Part shown: positions 59,300 through 64,000 of the stretch, one piece after another
How positions within the stretch are numbered: position 1 is the stretch's first letter
Layout: every line of letters starts with the position of its first letter
Assembly (NCBI GenBank): GCA_018389105.1
Contig: JACATO010000334.1
Coordinates: 62,001 to 126,000 of the forward strand
DNA length: 64,000 nucleotides
DNA from: Nautilus pompilius
Lineage: Eukaryota; Mollusca; Cephalopoda; Nautilida; Nautilidae
Reading direction: 5' to 3'
Notes under the pieces: generated by a model
What the model was told of the DNA's origin: nothing
What the model saw: only the letters and a program-made list of their open reading frames with translations
The model's database searches: none
Made by a program: the position numbers and the translations under genes

Positions 59300-62065
59300 C
59301 TTATAGGCGAGGGAGGTATTATGGTATCAATATTCAATGGCATATCATTGAAACTATTCATTACTTCAAGGAGAAAAATAAAATGCTCTCAAAATTTATA
59401 ATTCTCTCATACCCTACACTGAATTTCATAAAACTTCAAAATGATCTGAAATATCTTATTTCGTAGGTTTAATACAAAATAGTTAGGTTAGCCCGGTGTA
59501 GTTGACTATACAATATAGTCCTTTAAAAAAAAATAACTTCTACATTTGGGAATTGACTTTTACTATTTTGACCATTGTTTTTCTTTTAACCAACATCCAA
59601 AATATTGAACTTAATTTGATTTGATTGTATGGTAGCACAAATATTAAGTTACTTATACTGTTCATGCTCCATGCATTTAAAAATCAAGCGTTAATTTCAA
59701 ATTTATCTTCCTGTACTACATCACAAGAGTTGTTCATTTAAATTTTAAAACAGCCAACATGATTTACAGTCTGTAAAATCTTGTTTTAACTAGCTGAAAC
59801 AAATCCGTAGATAATACCCAATTACATAATAGGACTGACAAATCTGATGAGGCAAATAATTTACACATTACAACTTAAATTGGTTAGCTAACCAGTCTAA
59901 TAAACAAAAACAAAAAAAATGGAATTGTTTCTTTTCCAAGTGCAAGTATTTCAGGCACAATGACTAAACTAGAAATTCAGGAAAAAAACAAATGAAATAA
60001 AGATTCAGGTCATATCCGCAATTACGGAGACTGTTTTGTATACAGGATGTTGAGATATAACAATGAAGTATTCACATTTTTTTCCCAGTAAAGTAGGCAC
60101 TAATTCAGATATATTAAAAAAAAAAAAATTAAAGGTCATATGAGTATGAAAATAAAGAGAACTCTGACTATATATAAAAAATATTAGGTGAAGCAGGAAG
60201 AGTCTATTTTCTAAATTGACTTGACTGACACTTTTCAGGAAACAAGGCTGTGTATGTGTTTTAAAAATTTCCTGCCCTTTTGACTATCTATATCTAATAA
60301 TGGTAAATATTTTTTCTTTAGGAATCCTTGTCATGTCTGCTCAAGCTAAACAAAGCATGGAATGTTAAAAGTTATTTTTGAACAATGAACCAATCACTTT
60401 TTTCTCCAAAAAATAAAACCAACAACAGTAAGAGAAACATCTCTCACACTATGTGTGTTTAGATATGCAGTTGTTTTATGATCTAATAAGCACAACTATT
60501 TGTTAAAAATTCCACCTGCTTCACCAGGTTAGATCATAGTGTATATTGACCAAAAATATTTGCACAGCACTCACAAGTTTGTAGAGAAAGGACATACAAT
60601 GCCATGTTCTTATAACACATCCATCATACAAGCAACAGGTTTGCTACAGTGACTCAGATCAACAAACGTTTAAGCACTACTCACAAGAGACTTAACTGTA
60701 ATCACTATTAAGGCCAATCTCTATGTTACAACTAAGCAACATATTATTTTCTCTGTTTCTAAAATATACTGTATTTAAGGAATAATGATGGCCACAAAAT
60801 TTTACATGGACAAGACCTGAAATGATGTAAAATATTTACAATCAGATTTATATAGTTTAGTAGACTGTCATCCGATTAGTTTCAATAGTAGTGCTAATTT
60901 CAGACTCATCTTGTTTCATGTGGACCAGATGCAGAATTTTTGCATTACCAGGGGGATGTTGGTCACCTGGAGAAGGCTCAAAGACTAGTTATCAGGACAA
61001 GACTAAAAACTACAAATGCTTGGATTGCCTACGTTATACTATATTTTTTTCAGGTAAGGAGAGGACTTATACTTTTGTTTCTTCTTTAATGTAAATAATA
61101 CCATTTATAGTGCCAATAAATACTGTACAAAACAAACAGACTATATTGGCTATTAAAAAATTTAGGGCTTTACATGCAAGTAAAACACACACAAAGCAAA
61201 AAACATTAATTACCAAGTAAAACAAAAATATAAATGCCTTTGAGATCCATCAACAGATGGATAATTATATGAAAGCATGTAAACACATATTTGCTTTTCT
61301 TCCATGGAGTAACCTTAAATTTTATGAAAACAACCCTGTACTGTAAACGGAAAAGGAAAGGGTATAAATTATAAAATTGAGATTCACATTTTCAATATTT
61401 ATTAGATTGAAAAGTTAAATCTTGTAGTATTAATAGGGATATTTCAGGCTTTTCCTACTTTAAACCAGCCAATAAATCTGTGTTCTGGTGATCATTCGCT
61501 GTCAACACTATCAGTGTTAGTTCTGAGGTCTGTTCTCGTTGAGTGGTTACTGTAAATGTCGGCTGGAATCAAATTCATAACTTCTAAAAACCATAACTAA
61601 GCTGTCTTCACAATTTGTGACCAAAGTTTACCCCAGAAGTATTTAAATGAATATGAGGGTTTCATACAAAACATTTCAGCAAATCCTGACTATAGAGGTA
61701 CATGGAAATACATCACAAGCCAATATTATTTGACATAAACAACTAGTATGCCAAACTTAAATAATATTAATTAAACGAGAATTTTTATGAAACTCAAGGC
61801 TGTCAGTGCCATTTTTTAAAAACAATTTTACTAAAATCTGATAAATGAGATCACACTTTAATATTACACTGCACTGATAAAAGAAAGGCAAATCCAGATA
61901 CCTAGGTTTGGTAGAGCAGAGGGTCAGCATCATGAGAAATTATATACCAGTATGGAAAATTATCTTTAGCTCAGGACTTCATTCTGACCAACCTAGAAGC
62001 TGCTTAGACCCTCAGAACATCATCACAAAGATCACTTAAATATCCAAGAAAATATTCCATTAGAC
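59300..62065. other. AT-rich stretch without recognisable genes
   Basis: Short open frames only. A slightly less AT-rich piece near 61480-61570 has no coding pattern I can recognise. The VOPP1 signal-peptide exon may be hidden here but I could not locate it. Confidence 0.45.
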
Positions 62066-64000
62066 CAGGGGTGGGCAAACTTTTCTCCCCGAGGGCCACA
62101 TGGAACATCCGTAAGGTCTCTAGCAGGCCGCATTCGACAAAAAAATTAATTTACTAAATAATAAATTTAATAAAAGTTATTTTCACACAAAAATACAATT
62201 ATTATTCATACAACTATTATTTGGTACACAAATAAAGTAACAGATAAAACTGAATTTAATGTTATGTTGCTTCATAAATGTTACTGAACAGTTAAACTCT
62301 TAATGAGATTTATGCAATTGCACACAATCCTGCACAAGTTTGTTGTAGTCAGGATTCAGCATGCTTGTAGTTATACGCAAGACAATGTGCAAAATTGAGT
62401 CTGTTAGAAGAGACCTGTTCTTTGATTTGTTAAAGTTCATACATGAGAAAGTCTGTTCACAAATATAGGTTGACACAAAGAATACATATTTTTCTGGCAA
62501 ACTTTTTCAAATTACCAAACTTCTCTGTACTGAGTAATGCATAGAATTCAGTCAGTTTCATATTCTTAAAACTCTCCTTCAGAGTATTATCTGCTTGGAG
62601 ATTAATTAATTCCAACTGGAGATCATTTGACGCTGCTTCAATATTAAATGAAAAGGGTACCTCAACAAATTGAACTGATCTTCCATAGATTTAAAATCAG
62701 CAAACTGCCTTGAAAACTCATCTTTTAAAGCAGATACCTGCAAACTGTATTTCTTTGAACAGACTTGTGGAACAGCCTGTGTCTGTAACAAGGGAAAATG
62801 CACAAAGTTGTGCTCACTCAGTTGTTTGGAAAAGAGTGCTGGTTTCACTTGAAAAGATATAATTTCCACAAACAATTCATGTGCAAAAACATCCTTCCTT
62901 GTATCTTAATGTTCAGTTCATTCAGTTTGTCGAAAATGTCAACTGTGAATGCTAAATTGCACACCCATTGTCTTTTTCATGTTACTGAAAAATTCACAAC
63001 TAATGTTCTTCATTTCGAGAAAGAGCAAAATTTCTTCTCTCAGATCCCACTCTTCTCAAAACATTTCCCAGGCTTAACCAACATACATTGCTATGATACA
63101 GTACATCTGAATATTCACACTCCATATCATCCAGCAGATTTCTGAACTGTATGTGAGTTAGCCCCCTGGCTCGTAGTAAGTTAATGACAAGTATCCAGAT
63201 CAATCACACGTTTGAAATCCAGGACAGATTTACACAGACTTTCCTGGTGAATAATGCAATGGAATGATAACACAGTCAAGTGGATGCTCACCTTTCATTT
63301 TGTCATTAAACAGCTTTATGAGGCCAACATGTTTTTCTGTTACTGCAGGTGCACCACCATCTGTTGTAATGCTTGCCAACTTGTTCCAAGGTAAACCAAA
63401 TCCTGGCCAGTTGTGGTGTCCTTCAATGGTTCAACTGACAGCAACTCTTCAGTAATTGCAAAATTATCATCAATTCCTCTAATAAACACAAGCAGTTGTG
63501 TTGTCTTGTATGTCAGTGCTCTCATCTAGTGCCAGTGAGTACCACTCGAATGACTTGCAGTAGCTGTTCTGACAGATTCTGCGAAATGGCATCAATACAA
63601 CGAACTACAGTTCTCCTTGACAAAGATATTGCTTCAATTTTTGTTCTGACTTCTGGCCATGCAATATCAACAGCATCAAGCATACTCCTTTAAAAGTTCT
63701 GCTTCAGAAAATGCTTTCTTATGTTTGGAAATTTTATAAGCACAAAATTGTCCTTTGTGGCAGCCTCTTGTACGGTTATTTGTTTTTACAAAAAATTTTG
63801 TTGTTGTTTTAAACTTCTTAACATGTCATTGGCTTTTCACTGTAGTTCACTTCGATAAATTACTTCCAAAGTTTCTGTGCTTAGTCTGAAAATGTTTCTT
63901 CAAATTATACCCTTAAAAACATCAACACTGTTATGGCATATTAGGCACACTGCTTCACTTTTAATATTTGTACATCCATTCCTTGATAAATGTATGGCAT
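62066..64000 (-). mobile_element. hAT transposon with GTF2IRD2-like transposase, cut by window end
   Basis: The terminal repeat CAGGGGTGGGCAAACTTTTC starts at 62066. The transposase reads on the minus strand from the window end inward, in shifting frames. It starts with a BED-like finger, VCLICHNSVDVFKGYNLKKH followed by FQTKH (about 63955-63880), then KISKHKKAFSEAELLKEY (about 63740-63690). Next are TTQLLVFIRGIDDNFAITEE and LLSVEPLKDTTTGQDL (63510-63395), then INLLRARGLTHIQFRNLLDD with NVCWLSLGNVLRR (63185-63050), then FADFKSMEDQFNLLRYPF (about 62700-62650). It ends with the dimerisation tail STYICEQTFSCMNFNKSKNR (about 62472-62413). This is the GTF2IRD2/ZBED lineage of hAT. Stops and shifts make it inactive, but it is better preserved than the 43.2-kb copy. 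Confidence 0.9.

Noticed and set aside
1-64000. CRISPR arrays, bacterial operons, rRNA or intact tRNA genes
   Set aside because: None seen; all genes are spliced and the only tRNA-like signals are SINE-like fragments.

Overview
The window is animal (metazoan) nuclear DNA: AT-rich, with GT-AG introns of 0.5-7 kb, AATAAA-type polyadenylation signals and a heavy load of decayed DNA transposons. The gene sequences and a RNase H-bearing I/Nimbus-like LINE suggest a lophotrochozoan, most likely a mollusc and possibly a gastropod. That placement is inference, because no species marker was tested.

Layout. (1) 955-4332, + strand: the last four coding exons of an OXSR1/STK39 (Fray) kinase gene, covering its conserved C-terminal docking domain, with a 3' UTR to about 5.45 kb. 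(2) 8910-22280, + strand: a complete five-exon wolframin gene (WFS1, 778 aa) starting at a TISU/YY1-like start codon. Its second intron holds a dead LINE and a possible zinc-finger pseudogene, and its promoter lies just downstream of a 92-bp minisatellite. (3) 27109-30390, + strand: a possible two-exon gene for a 32-aa microprotein, also opening at a TISU-like start. (4) 30891-37805, + strand: a serine beta-lactamase-fold hydrolase with all three catalytic motifs and five C-terminal repeats of 50-51 residues resembling the bacterial tandem repeat domain BTRD1. (5) 55270-47178, - strand: a VOPP1/WBP1-like single-pass membrane protein with PPxY motifs; its first exon was not found.

The genes are unrelated housekeeping or cell-physiology genes (ion-transport kinase signalling, ER calcium/stress, a predicted hydrolase, an endolysosomal adaptor) and show no operon logic. 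Between and inside them lie mobile-element relics: a mariner with TA duplication and both inverted ends, two GTF2IRD2-like hAT elements, a 717-bp hAT MITE with a perfect 8-bp duplication, a 595-bp pogo-like MITE, three Tc1-like relics, one further IS630/mariner-superfamily relic and three tRNA-SINE-like pieces.

The best candidates for something new are the hydrolase fused to the repeat domain and the putative TISU-started microprotein. All family calls come from reading the sequence and recalled family knowledge; no database search was run.
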